DNA of 64,000 nucleotides from NCBI GenBank assembly GCA_947683425.1, contig CANTUQ010000070.1:8449501-8513500 (forward strand), written 5' to 3'. The translations under genes and the position numbers were made by a program. Shown piece by piece: positions 21,776 to 34,812 of the stretch; position 1 is the stretch's first letter, and each line of letters starts with the position of its first letter. Origin of the DNA: Excoecaria cochinchinensis (taxonomy: Eukaryota > Streptophyta > Magnoliopsida > Malpighiales > Euphorbiaceae). The notes below the pieces were generated by a model. That model had not been told where the DNA came from, did no database searches, and worked only from the letters and a program-made list of their open reading frames with translations.

Positions 21776-21898
21776 TTCAGCTACAATTACTATTCAATAG
21801 CTGTCGATGTGGATGCCAATATCCCAAGGAAAAATCTTTTCTGATGTGGAAGATCAGATTACGCTGCAACCACAGAGCATACTAAGAAAGAACCTAGT

Positions 21899-21909
21899 CT
21901 CTGATACCA
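21899..21909 (-). other. Copia primer binding site (tRNA-Met)
   Basis: The minus strand reads TGGTATCAGAG two bases inside the 5' LTR edge, complementary to initiator tRNA-Met. Confidence 0.85.
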
Positions 21910-21911
21910 AT

Positions 21912-23359
<1,448 letters not shown>

Positions 23360-23455
23360 ATGGGTTTGCGTTTAGAGATTCTAATAGAAGCTATGGCTTT
23401 TAGTGCACTGCTGCTTCGCTCGGCCAAGGAAAGATCCATTACCATGATTTTGTGG
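23360..23455 (+). pseudogene. Laccase exon 1 relic
   Basis: Begins ATGGGTTTGCG after a GAAGAAA context like that before the true laccase start. It continues with a hydrophobic leader and ends in CATTACCATGATTTTGTG followed by GTAAAT, which reads HYHDFV and a splice donor. The intact gene reads HYYDFV then GTAAGT. The HYHDFV frame is out of phase with the ATG (the offset is not a multiple of three), so the exon is frameshifted. No further exons follow before the intact exon 1 at 24529. Probably a leftover of a tandem laccase duplication. Confidence 0.72.
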
Positions 23456-24260
23456 TAAATACTACTACTAGTATCTTAATTATATACATTATTAGTTTTT
23501 TTAAAGCCATTACTCTCTCCATTTTTTATTATTTGTCACTTTTTTTTGCTTTCACTATAATTAAAAAGTATTAATTAATCTTAGATTTAAAATAAAATTG
23601 CGTGATTCAATATTACAAATTTAAATCTAATTGGTCAACTTACATTAGAAAATAAAATAAAATTCAAAAAATAAAATTAATTGTATTAGAAATCTAAAAG
23701 TGACAGATAAATATAATTTGAATTTTATACAAAAGTGACAGATAAAAAGTAACGGATGTAGTATTATTTTTTTTTAATGTATTTGAGAGAATTTAAGATA
23801 TTTGTAGTACTGCCGTATGTAGGTGCAACTGTGCGTATGCATTGAAATAATACAATTTTTTACTTTAGTATTCATCAAATCTAAAAGTATACATGCGTAC
23901 ACACCATATTTTATATGTAAACCTTCATAATGAAGGAGGCTATAAAGTTACTAATATCAATCTATCTTTTTTATAATGCTATAGATTTCTTGGACAATAT
24001 GCTGTTAATATGGTCTAGTGACCCGATAGTGATAAGGGAGTTAAATTATTTAACTTAATTAATATGTCTAAACTTTTATTTTTAATCAAATATATCCCAT
24101 ATATATCTGCATACAACAGCACACTTATATATATGAATAGCCAAAAAAACATATAAATTGTGGTATGAGAAACCAGGGGCAGAGCTAGGGGGCCAATAGA
24201 GGTAGCCATCACTCCTTGAAATTTTAAAAATTAAATTTTTATCTATAAATTTTAATTTTT

Positions 24261-24301
<41 letters not shown>

Positions 24302-24528
24302 GTACATCACCTACAATTCCCCAAATTTCATCTTCTAACTTTCTTTTTCCTGAACATGTGGACGTTTAGGTTGAACTTTGGGAATATTTTAACTGAAAGT
24401 CAAACCAACAAATGAAAATCCGTTCCAACTCATATTATATTTGTATGTTCACTAAGGTGGCATGTGATATTTACGACTTTAAATTATTAAAATATTCATG
24501 CAGGAAGAGGAAGAAGAAGAAGAAGAAA
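23456..24528. other. Upstream region of the laccase gene
   Basis: No gene. AT-rich, with a TA microsatellite at 24264-24299 that ends about 230 bp before the laccase ATG. An ACCTAC motif (24308-24313) resembles the core of MYB-bound AC elements found in lignin genes, but it is short and unproven. A CAGGGGCAGAGCTAGG sequence at 24174 resembles a hAT terminus without a partner. Confidence 0.4.
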
Positions 24529-27500
24529 ATGGGTATGTTGTTGAAGTTTCTATTAGCAGCAGTGGCTTTGAATGGGATGTTTCTTTCCATTGCTGAAGCA
24601 AAAAATCACTACTATGATTTTGTTGTAAGTGCTAATTCCAACCTGCTTAATCTTTAAGATAACACTGGATTATGACCTGTCTACTAGAATATTAAAAATT
24701 ATTAGAAGCAAAAATTTAAATTTATATGTGTATTTATCTGCACATACGTACCTTTGTACACAGTGGCGTAGCTAGAAATTAAGTTCAGTGAGATCAAAAA
24801 TTATAATAATTTATAAGAAATTTATTTACATAAATAAGTGTGAAATTTTTCTTCAAAATATTAAATTAGTATAAATTTGTTATTTAAATTTAATTTTTTA
24901 AATGTGTTAAAATATTAAAAAATGTAAATATTTGCCTTTACGAAGGCAAATATAAACATTTTTATTGATAGCGTATATGAAAATATAATTCGCATATATT
25001 TCAAATTATTGAAATGATCTACATTTATCCGTCAAAGTATTGAAAAAGAGCAAATTAGTACTATTTTAATATTTTGAAAGATTTTTTTTTAAAAATAAAA
25101 TTTAAAGGCAAATATGTATTATTTTTAATAATTTAAAGGTAAATTTAGACTTTATCGCAAAAAAAAGAAACTCATTTAAATATTTTAGTGGGATCAATTA
25201 AAAAAAATAAACTTATAGAGTTATTTTTATTTTTTTTATAATTCAGTATCATCATTTTTTTTTAAAAAAAATTGAAACTATATGAATAATTTTGAAATTT
25301 TTTATAGTTGATCCCACTCAACATAAAGTGGCTACCCCACTGTTTGTACATATATACATGTAGGTATGCATTTACATATGTATGCAGGTACATACATAAA
25401 GTTAACAACGTACATACATATCTATGTATATGTACCTATATATACATATATAAATATATGCTGTGTGTTTTTATGTACGTATAGATGTATGCATATATGA
25501 TATATCACTACAAAAAAAGGCAATTTAGCGACTGCCTTTTTTTTTAAGTGTATACATACATATATAAATATATGAAGAGTACATATATGCATGTTATGCG
25601 TGTATATAAATAATTATTTTTAGTATTGATGTCGATAATATTTTTCCTTTTTCATTTATATTTTTTTTTTACTCGGCAATATTTGTTTTGTACATAATTA
25701 TTTTATTATTTCAGAATTAATCCATTCTTTTTGAAAATATATAATGGATAAAATCAAGAAAAAAAAATGAAATTAGAATTAAAAAAAAATTGATAATTTT
25801 TTTTGATACAGAAAATTATTATGGATTTGACTAGAGAACCTACCCAAAATTAATTACCCCAAATTGATCCAACCCGACCCATCCCGTTTGACAAGTCTAT
25901 TGATTATATAAATAAATAACTGAACATATGAAGTGCAACGCACGTGCATATAAAACTGAGCATAAGATTTATCATGTGATCATAAGATTTATCATTTAAC
26001 TTTGACGGATGGAGTACCTTTAGAAAATGGATTTTTCTACCATATTGTCTTTATAATTCTTGGTGGTGTTGTGTGGCGAAATTACTCAGCTAAAAGAGAA
26101 GAATTTTACAAGGTTATGTAGCACAAAATCTGCAATGGTTGTCAATGAAAGCCTTCCTGGGCCAATAATATACGTCAATAAGGGCGACACCATTTACGTT
26201 AATGTTCACAATCATGGCCAGTACAGAGTCACTATTCATTGGCAAGTATACTAACCCCATTTCTTTTCTAATAAGTAATTAATTAATTAAACTTTAAGTT
26301 TGTAGACGACGAGTTTAGTTAAGCATAATTTCAAAGGAAAAACAGATCTCGGGTTTCTGAACTTTAATATTTTTTTTTACATTAGGTCACCTTATTTTTA
26401 AAAGTTGATATTGGATTATGTACTTTTTGAATCACATATATTAAGTCGAATTTAGTTGAAATGAACAGAAATGAAAATGCAAGTTCTATTTATATGGCGT
26501 GATGTTAACTTAAAATGATCGCCAGACTCATCAGAACATTAAAAAAAATAAAATAAAATAAAAAAAATTGGTCTTAATGCCAACGTATCACTTTTTGCAT
26601 GTTTGAAATGATTGTATATTTTTTTAAATTTTTTATATTTTGATAGATTACATAGTTATTATTAAATCGACCTAACACGAGATCAATATGTCGGGCATTT
26701 TAATGTTACTAATTTCTTCTAAATTGGATCTAATATGAGCGATATGAAGAGTACAAGAGTTTAATCTTAATCTTTGAAAGGACAGGAATCTAGTGTAAAA
26801 AAAAACATTAAAGTTTAGAGAGCTCGGAATGCATTTTTCCTAATTTCTTCTTATGTCCTTGCAATCTTGGTGTTGTAGGCATGGAGTGAAGCAACCAAGA
26901 AATCCATGGTATGATGGTCCTGAGTTTGTGACGCAATGTCCAATTCAACCAAGAACAAATTTTACCTACGAAGTCATATTTTCTGATGAAGAAGGTACGC
27001 TATGGTGGCATGCTCATAATGAGTGGACAAGAAACACTATCCATGGAGCTATTGTCATATATCCGGAAGAAGGAACCTCTTATCCTTTTCCCGAGCCTGA
27101 TGGAGAAGAAGTTCTTGTATTGGGTACCTATAACTTCTCTTATATCTCGATCCTCTCATAATGTTCAAACAAAAATATATGTCTAGTGATTCTTATTCAC
27201 TTTCTTTGGATACATATCTAATTCTATTTGCAGGTTCATGGTATAAGTATGATGTGAATTTAGTAGTTCAAGAGGACCTCGAAACTAGTGTAGATTTGCC
27301 AGAATCGGATGCTTACACAATTAATGGTCAACCAGGAGACTTCTGCAATTGCTCCAAAGGTTTAATTTGAGCTTACATTTTTATTCAAATAGACTGCAAC
27401 AAAACATTCGAACTCGTGACTTTACAGCCTGAGTAAACAATTAATGTTTATTTATTTTTGGTTGCAGAATCAACATATCGTTGGCCAGTTGATTACGGGA

Positions 27501-28895
27501 AAACTTATCTAATTCGGATAGTAAATGCAATAATGAATGCACAAGTATCTTTTGCAATCGCAGATCACAATCTGACAGTAGTAGGTACGGATGCATCATA
27601 TCTAAAACCCTTCCAAACCAGCTATATAATAATAGCTCCTGGACAAACCATGGATGTACTTTTGACAGCAAACCAGTCTCTTGGCCACTATTATTTGGCT
27701 GGTAGACAATTTTATACCGGTGACATAAGCTTTGATGGTTATGACAGAGCAAATGTCACTGCAATTCTTGAATACAATGGGAACTACACTCCCCCACCTT
27801 CTCCTTCTTTCCCATCCAATACACTTCCACCATACCAATTTGATTATCAAGCTGAAGTGAGTTTCAAAAATCAACTAAAGAGCCTTCTAATGCAGGATGT
27901 ACCCAAAAATATTACTACTCAGATGTACATTACTGCATCAATTAATTATTTCTATTATAATACTAGTTATTCTCTTGCTGCAAGCTTAAACAATCAAACT
28001 TGGTTGAATCCAAAGATGGATGTGCTTCAAGCCTACTTCAAGTATGTGCTAATCATATCTTTCTTTATTTGTTATTGGCCTAATTTAATTATTACTTCTT
28101 GTAATTGCCCTTTCTTTTTTTTTTTTCACTAGTCTCTTGCACTTACGGTTAATGGACATTTTAAAGGAAAAAAGAGTTCAGGGGTTAAGTTGAAATCTTT
28201 TCTTTAAGTAAATGAGACAGTATATCTATCAGGCCTTTATTCTTTTTCTCTAAATGAAAATTTTGGTTACAGTAATATCAGCGGCTCTTACACAGAAGAT
28301 TTCCCAGATATGCCTCCATATACGTGGGACTTTGTAGGAGATGATTTTCCTGCTAATGCAATGCCTATTCTAGGGACCAAAGTGAAAATTTTAGAATATG
28401 GGGAAGAAGTAGAAATGGTGTTTCAAACAACAAATCTAATTCGGGGAGCAGAGGATCACCCAATGCACCTCCATGGACATAGCTTTTATGTGATAGGAAC
28501 TGGAGATGGAGATTTTGACTTTGAAGAAGACCCCAAAACCTACAATTTGGTCGATCCGCCATCAGTGAACACGGCTACGGTTCCTAGATCTGGATGGCTT
28601 ACTGTTAGATATCATGCAAGAAATCCTGGCAAGTTCTTCAGTTTAATCTAGCTTATTTTTAGTTAACTGATCAAGAATAAATACTTAGCCAATAAAGACT
28701 GGTTATTTCAATTTTATTCATATCTATGCAGGAGTATGGCTATGGCATTGTCATCTAGATCGCCATTTAAGCTATGGAATGGCAATGGCTATTATAGTGA
28801 AAAATGGAGTGACTCCTGAAACATCACTACGCAAACCCCCAACGTATATGCCTCCTTGTTATGATGCACCCATAATTAAACTTTGGACATCATAA
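24529..28895 (+). CDS. Laccase (multicopper oxidase), LAC14/15-like, seven exons
   Basis: Secreted multicopper oxidase; laccases oxidise phenols (monolignols, flavonoids) in the cell wall while reducing O2 to water. Exons: 24529-24624, 26090-26241, 26879-27123, 27234-27359, 27468-28041, 28273-28628, 28732-28895, in total 1713 nt, 570 residues plus stop, all in frame. The signal peptide is about residues 1-24 (KFLLAAVALNGMFLSIAEA). Copper motifs are HWHG (82-85), HAH (127, 129), HPMHLHGH (460-467) and HCHLDRHLSYGM (522-533: T1 Cys523, axial Met533). The start at 24529 was preferred over an upstream in-frame ATG (24412) because the signal peptide follows it. Exon sizes 152 and 245 are typical of plant laccases. 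Oddities: introns 2 and 6 need GC donors, an additional intron splits the usual large exon 5, and the Cys pair of the common C-x-GP loop is absent. Similarity is closest to laccase-14/15 types by memory of the family. It appears intact. Confidence 0.9.
24761..25342. mobile_element. hAT-type MITE in laccase intron 1
   Basis: 582 bp. The left end CAGTGGCGTAGCTA pairs with the right end TGGCTACCCCACTG. An identical 8-bp target duplication TTTGTACA lies at 24753-24760 and 25343-25350. No coding capacity, and AT-rich inside. It accounts for about 40% of intron 1 (24625-26089). Confidence 0.93.
25351..26089 (+). other. Rest of laccase intron 1
   Basis: Non-coding. It has alternating TACATA/TATGTA-rich sequence (25343-25500), a tiny CACTACAAAAAAAGG fold-back at 25507-25551, and AT-rich DNA up to the acceptor TTACTCAG at 26089. 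Confidence 0.7.
26242..26878 (+). other. Laccase intron 2 with GC donor
   Basis: The donor is CATTG|GCAAGT and the acceptor TTGTAG|GCATGG. Only this choice joins exon 2 and exon 3 as HWHGVKQPRNPW, the conserved first copper-binding block. The nearby GT (CAA|GTATAC) shifts the frame. GCAAGT is the favoured context for natural GC-AG introns. Confidence 0.88.
28042..28272 (+). other. Additional laccase intron 5
   Basis: GTATGT...TTACAG, 231 bp, phase 2. It splits the block that reads VLQAYFNNISG. Exon 5 (574 nt) plus exon 6 (356 nt) equal the single large exon of about 0.9-1.0 kb usual in plant laccases, so this intron appears to be a gain. Confidence 0.7.
28629..28731 (+). other. Laccase intron 6 with GC donor
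   Basis: The donor is AATCCTG|GCAAGT and the acceptor CTATGCAG|GAGTATGG. The join gives RNPGVWLWHCH, the conserved block before the T1 copper Cys. Using the GT four bases further in would break the frame. Confidence 0.88.
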
Positions 28896-30147
28896 TATTA
28901 ATTAAGTAAATGTTCATTCACAATTTCTGAAGGATATATCATTAAGGGTGTTGTAAAAATAAGAAATTGCTGCAAAATATTTTCTGTTAGTATGTTGTGC
29001 TTTGTGTTTATGGCTTGCAAGTGATAAAGTACATGATCAATGTTCATAGAATATACATCGCATACAGAAAATAGATTAATTTAACAAAATAGCCTTATCT
29101 AATAAGTGTAAACAGAACATAATAGGTTGAGAAGTGTAAGTAGAACGAAATGATAAGTAATGAAAAACCATTTTCATGTGTCCTACCCCCTAAGCTGATG
29201 GCAAATGGGATTAAAGACAAAGAGGCTTGAGGTAGACAGGTTAAGGAGCACAAATCTAACTGCGAGCCCGAGCATTCTTCTTTTGCAACTAAAATATAAA
29301 AAGGCCAAGATGCACCAAGGTCAAATCATGTGCCACACCCGTGGCATCTATAACGAACCTTAGCAAGACTACTGGGTTATCATTTGAGCTGGGTGCCCCG
29401 ATGATCGTGTTATAGAAAATCACACAATGGATAATTAAGGAAAATAAGAATGATTTAATTATAATTACGGTTGAACTAATTTGAATTAGTATGATTTAAC
29501 TCATTTTGCTGCAATGGATGAGCTTACATTGTATCAAAGCCATAAGAGGCTTAGTTGTCACATGACGGTAAATTCTGTGGGTGAAAGATCTAACAAAGCT
29601 TAAATAAAAAAGTGAAACCTATGACTAGGGCGTGCAAAATCCGACCAGACCCAATAAATCTGACTTGAAATTTATATTCGGATAGAGTTATTCGGATTAT
29701 TCGGATCGGAAAAATAAAGTTAGTTCGGGTCGGGTTAAAACCCTTTCCAACCCGAACCGATCGAAATACTATATAAGTTTTTTTTTTTTTTTCATCCTTA
29801 CCCACGCCTCTCTGTCGCCTCTCTCTCCATCTCCTTCCATCTCTCTCTCTCCATCTCCTTCCATCTCTCTCTCTCTTCATCTTCTTCCATCTCTTTCTCT
29901 CTCAATCTTCATCCTCTTCGATCACTCTCTCAATCTTCTACTTCTTCCATCTCTCTCTGTTGATCTTCATCTTCTTGCATCTCTCTCTCTCTCAATCTTT
30001 ATCTTCTTCCTATCAATCTTGATCTTCTTCCATCCATCTCCACTGTTCTCCTAGTGAGAAGCAAAGAGACAGACATAAGGACAGGGAAGACAAAAAAAAA
30101 AGAGAGAAAACTCAGATCTAGCAAGAAGGAAGAAGTAGGAGTAGGAA

Positions 30148-30194
<47 letters not shown>

Positions 30195-30467
30195 CAACGA
30201 TCTTTGTTGTTTTGGGTGGGGGGCTTAGATCTGTTTTTTTTTTCTTCAATTTATGATATTTTTCTTTTTGATATGGGTTGCTGTAATGATGCATATTTTG
30301 CTTCAATTTTTGATATAAAGTTAAATTTCAGTTTAGGATTTGCCCAGTAATATGCTTGTGACTTTCATGTTTTAGTTTATCAATGGATGAAGGGAATTTT
30401 TTTTTTTTTAGAAAAAGATTGAATACTAAGCAAGATCATTATCGGAGTTGCCTTAGCATTTTGAACT
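28896..30467. other. Laccase downstream region with simple repeats
   Basis: No gene. The first 150 bases (to about 29040) are the laccase 3' untranslated region and flank; they match, inverted, the relic at the right edge. A CT-rich tract (TCTCTCTCCATCTTC type) spans 29800-30020, and a TA microsatellite lies at 30152-30191. A segment at 29625-29770 with TCGGGTCGGGTT / AACCCGAACCG motifs may be an unrecognised MITE end. Confidence 0.5.
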
Positions 30468-31331
30468 CTATTTATACACCTTTCTTCTATAGAAATCACT
30501 ACAATTATTTTTTAAAATTGACCAAAGAAAATTATCTATCACGGTAAATTTGGATTTTGAAATGAAAGTAACATGGGATGAAACCTTGGTAGGATGAATG
30601 GCTGCCACAAACTTGGCAATAAACATGTCATTGAATTGCTCAAAGTTAGCTACTGAGTGCTCGGGCATATTCCAAAACCATATCTAGGTAGACTCTATGA
30701 GAGTTTGAGGGAAAATTTATGTACGAGCATAGTATGATGGAATTGATCCAAGTGAGCTCAGGGATTAGTACTGCCATTGTACTTCAGCAAATTTGGTAGC
30801 CTTATTTTTGGGAAAAGAGCAGCCAGAATCTCCCTAGCCAAGGGTGATCTAAAATTGCTCTGATACTGTACAGTATTCCTATTTTGGTAATTTGTATTCT
30901 TCAAAAATCCTTTCAAATTGATCCGTTGTTAGTGTTATGGTTGAACCTAAGGCTATTGTGCTAGGAAAAGTTGACAGCACAGGTGTAGTTACCGATAGAG
31001 CTGGAAAAAAAAAGCTGATGAGGTGTGGGGACCTGAGGCGGAGGTGCCTGAGCAACCACGGTGACTAAGGTTGCTAAAAAGGCTTGGGCGGTTTGTGGTG
31101 TAAGACCAGGCATGGCTGGGATAGTGATAGGTTGGGGGGCTATGGCTAGTGCTGGATTTAGTGCATGGGGAAAAAGTTGTTGAGTTGAGAATTGCAGGGC
31201 TTATTTAGGCTGATTTGCCAGTGGGTGATATAGTGTTTGACCAAAGAGTTGGATTGGGAGTGGCGTAATTGGTTCAGACTGATTTGCCGTCAAGGCGGTA
31301 AAAATAGGTAAGTCGGGGAAGAGATCCATAA
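30468..31331 (-). pseudogene. Ty3/Gypsy gag relic (oldest layer of nest)
   Basis: Minus-strand reading from ATG at 31331 gives MDLFPDLPIFTAL, a Pro/Gln-rich region, and later an EHSVANFEQFNDMFIAKFVA block (30668-30468), which resembles the helical core of retrotransposon gag. Multiple stops and shifts. The rest of the element is not visible to the left. Its leader continues upstream (31332-31547) and resumes at 62971, because the chromovirus at 31548-62965 inserted into it. Confidence 0.65.
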
Positions 31332-31547
31332 TTACCAGAAAATTTGAAGGTCACGTGTTTGATCCACGCTCACCGCACCAAATGATGACTATCTGAAAAA
31401 TTTAGGTTTGAAATCTTTATCTGGTCACCTAAAAATAAAAAACTCCGATGGGTTTCCAATGAGGAAGTCTCCGACGGTCAGGTCAGGGAATTGACTAAAA
31501 TGGGGAAAGTGTAGTAGAATTGGAAAAAATCAAGAGAGAGGATACAT
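31332..31547 (-). other. Leader of the old Gypsy relic, left of insertion
   Basis: Non-coding. It ends in TACAT (31543-31547), the target duplication of the chromovirus; the other copy is 62966-62970, after which the same leader or LTR appears to continue. Confidence 0.5.
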
Positions 31548-34500
31548 TGGAGAGGCTTAAATACCGATCTAGAAGTAATTAGCAATGTCTACAGTGTTTT
31601 AAGTGTGAATTAGAGGTCAGAGTGACGATTAGAGTGTTTATATCCTAAATGAAGTGTGTTTCACATATAGCATACCTGGGTTAGATAACCTTGGGACGGC
31701 TACATAATGAAAATTGACAACAGATGCTGAAAAATTTTTATTTGATAAAATTGATCTGTAGACTGTCAGGAGTATAGTGGTATAATTTGGAGTGAAAATG
31801 AGGTCATATAGGGCTCCGAAAGTCAAGCGAAAGTTGGCATCTGGTTCGATTCAATTGAATCAGGATTTGACTGAGATTTGATCGAATTTTTAAAAATTAT
31901 TATTAAGCTCTACAGAGTGTAATGTGAGAAGTCTAAAGGCATAAAATATTTTTTAGAAATTTTTGACAGCATTAGAATGGTATTTTACGGCAGAACCAGA
32001 TAGGTTTAAATCGGACCGGTTTAGGTGAACTGGGCCCTAAATAGAATTTGATTGAGCTAAAAATTTTCGGGGAGGCTATTTTTTATGTTTTAAAAATGAT
32101 GAAAATTGTTGGGGGTGAAAATAAGTTGAGCTACATAAAGATGCCTTGAAACAGTGAAAATTGATCGAAAAATTGAAATTTTGATTCAAACCAGTCGGAC
32201 CACTTCGGTTGGACCAGTTTGATTCAATTTCAGCATATATAAGAGAGGGAGAGGCCGGATTTCTCTAGAGAAATCCAGCCATAAATCGCCTCTCTTCTTC
32301 TTCTCAAGGCTGAATCCATTTTTCTTCATCTTCTTCCATTTTTCTTCGCTTATTCTCCAATTTCTCCCTAAATCTTAGCCTCTTAAACAAACTTCAGCCC
32401 CTCTATAATATAAAAACAGTAATTGGAGTCCATTTGAAGCATTAGAAGTGGGATTTTTCAAGGGTGCAAGGTTTAGGGTCAAATTTGAGGTAAGAGATTT
32501 AGGTGTTTTTAATTGGGTTTATTGGTCCCTGTAGGGGTTTTCAAGGGTGTAGAGTTCATTTATGATATTAGTTTATAAAAACAAGGCATAGTTTTAATGT
32601 TATGAGGTTGTTTGAATTCGGCCACCATAGGTACACAAGGAGAGGAAGGTGCTTCTCAAGCCAAAGGGAAAGAAAAAGAAGCTTAAGGTAGTGTAAAGCA
32701 AGAAATTGAGGTTTGTGGTTACACAATCCCTTTATTTCTATTGATTTAAGTTGAACATTAGGTTATGTTTAAGTGTGAATATGTGATTAAGGCATGATTA
32801 ATTAAATCTAACTTGATAAACATGATTAGTGGGCTTAAATAAGTGTATAAATGTGCTTAAGATAAATTAAAACATTATGGTATGAAAATTCTAAGTTAGG
32901 CCGAATGGAAACATAAGGAATACTTAAAGATTCTTAAGTGTTTATGGCATATAAATGATGGTTATGATATATATAACTTGTAAATTGAATGATTGAGTGG
33001 TCAAATGAAATTAAAGATAACATAATGAGAAGATGTTGTTTGGCCGAATTGAATACATGGGATTTTTAATGTGTATTTTGATAATTTACCTCATATTATG
33101 GCATAAAATGATTAAATATGGATAAATGAGTGTGCATGTAAATTTATAAGTGAAAATGATGATATGGCCGAATGATACATGTTGTTATAATACATGATTT
33201 AAGTGAAATTATGTTGATATTTTCCCTTAGTAGTGATCTGGTAGTGAAATTTAGTTCAGGATATAATTGGCTAGTCATAAAGATTTCACACCGCGATACG
33301 AGTCATGATAACTCGCTATTGATAGGCCAATGACGGTCTATCACAGTGTATAGTGATTAAAGTGAACAGTGTAGTGCAGTGTGGTGATAAATGGTCCTTT
33401 CGGGATCATTTTATAGTGTAGTGGATCTGTGGGGTTCACGTCCCACATGTCGAGTCAGTAAATTTTTTATCGGGTATATACTAGGGGCATAATGGTAATT
33501 ATGTAATAAAATTGATTAAAATAGTAATAAACAAAAAAAATGGTCAAAATGGGACTAAATTGAAAGAAATAAAAAAAACTTAGGGATAAAACGGTAATTT
33601 TACACTTAATAGTGGAAAATAGAAAAAAAATTGGTTAAAAGTGTAATAAAAGTGATAATGGAGTAAAGAGATGGTAAAATAAGGACTAAATTGTAATTTA
33701 AAGTAAAAATGGTAAAGGAGGGACTAAAATGTAATTTTGTAGGTTAAATAATAATTAAGAAATAAAATAAGTAATAATAAGGGTATTTTGGTCATTAAAT
33801 GTAAATAAAGGACATAGATGTAATTATGGAAAAGATGAGGACATAAATGGTATTAATGTAAAAGTTAGGGACATAATTAAAATTATTGAAAAAGAATAGG
33901 GACTTAAGTGTAAATGATTGAAATTGAAAAATTAATTAAGGAATTAGCATATAATATGTAAATAATATGATTTAAAGGATAATTGTACCATTTAATTGAT
34001 AATTTTGTGATTAAATATAAATAATATATTAATAAGTGTAACATAATGTAATTAAGTAAATAAAAAGTTAGGTAGTGGAAATTTATGGATTTATAACCAC
34101 CACTGGGCATATTAATGCTCAGCACATAGTTTTATTTGACTGCGTGTAGGTATGACTTAAGAGCGGAGTAGCATACTTCAGGTGCCTTGGAGTCAGAAGC
34201 GGAGCAGCTTGAGATTTATATTTTGTTATGTATGTTTATGTTATGTAAGGATTGTTGGCATGTATATACTTATGGTATGGTATTGTATGTATGGATGATA
34301 TTCTGTGAGTTTATTATAAGTTGGTTTTAGTATTGATGGATGGAGTGGATGAATATTATTGTTCTGCCCTTATCGGGGCTGTGGATTTTTTTAAATTTGC
34401 AGGTTTGGGTAGGTAGAAATATAAACCATTATACTGCCAAAATTTTTATCAAATGAGTAGTAATTTTGGACAGTTATAGGTCAATCGGCAAACTAAGTGA

Positions 34501-34671
34501 ATAAGATTATTTGTTTTAACTTGGTTATGGTTAAGTAACTTGAAAAATTTAGTGAGAAGAAAAAAATTTTGACTTGCTACTTCGCATATAGACTTAATTA
34601 GACTTAATCAATCATGGTAGTCGCACAGTAACTCTGAATTAACAATGTACGTACAGTGTAAGGGTGTTACA
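31548..34671 (+). repeat. Chromovirus 5' LTR (3.1 kb)
   Basis: Starts TGGAGAGGCTTAAATACC and ends GGGTGTTACA. Matches the split 3' LTR with moderate divergence. Contains a TATA-like 'catatataagagaggga' sequence near 32234, beyond which the transcript would start, and a degenerate repeat region at 33490-33910 built on a 'ggactaaaatgtaatt' motif. Confidence 0.93.
32225..32250 (+). promoter_or_regulatory. Putative LTR promoter TATA box
   Basis: CAGCATATATAAGAGAGGGA in the 5' LTR. The same sequence with small changes is in the 3' LTR near 60534-60553. The position before a CT-rich leader fits a retrotransposon promoter. Confidence 0.55.
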
Positions 34672-34678
34672 TTTATTT

Positions 34679-34690
34679 TGGTATCAGAGC
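34679..34690 (+). other. Chromovirus primer binding site (tRNA-Met)
   Basis: TGGTATCAGAGC seven bases after the 5' LTR end (TGTTACA), the initiator tRNA-Met complement. Confidence 0.93.
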
Positions 34691-34812
34691 GTTGGTTTAA
34701 GCAATTCTAAGATCGGAGTGGGTTTTAATTAAGTGTATATATATGCCAATTTGAAAGGTGAATGATATATGTTATAGTACTGATGTATGCTGCTCTTTGT
34801 TCATAGTGTATA

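Noticed and set aside
24174..24300. Second hAT-like MITE upstream of laccase (CAGGGGCAGAGCTAGG)
   Set aside because: Only one terminus-like sequence; no matching inverted end or target duplication found.
24412..24528. Upstream in-frame ATG for laccase giving a longer N-terminus
   Set aside because: It would place a Lys-rich stretch before the signal peptide; 24529 gives the usual secreted laccase start.
26060..26089. Exon 2 of laccase beginning further upstream at 26060
   Set aside because: The acceptor at 26089 joins exon 1 and exon 2 in frame as DFV-LKEKNFTRLC, the conserved laccase pattern.
34679..34690. TGGTATCAGAGC as part of a tRNA gene (also 14923 and 21899)
   Set aside because: No tRNA cloverleaf around them; all sit at the LTR or leader position of retroelements, so they are primer sites.
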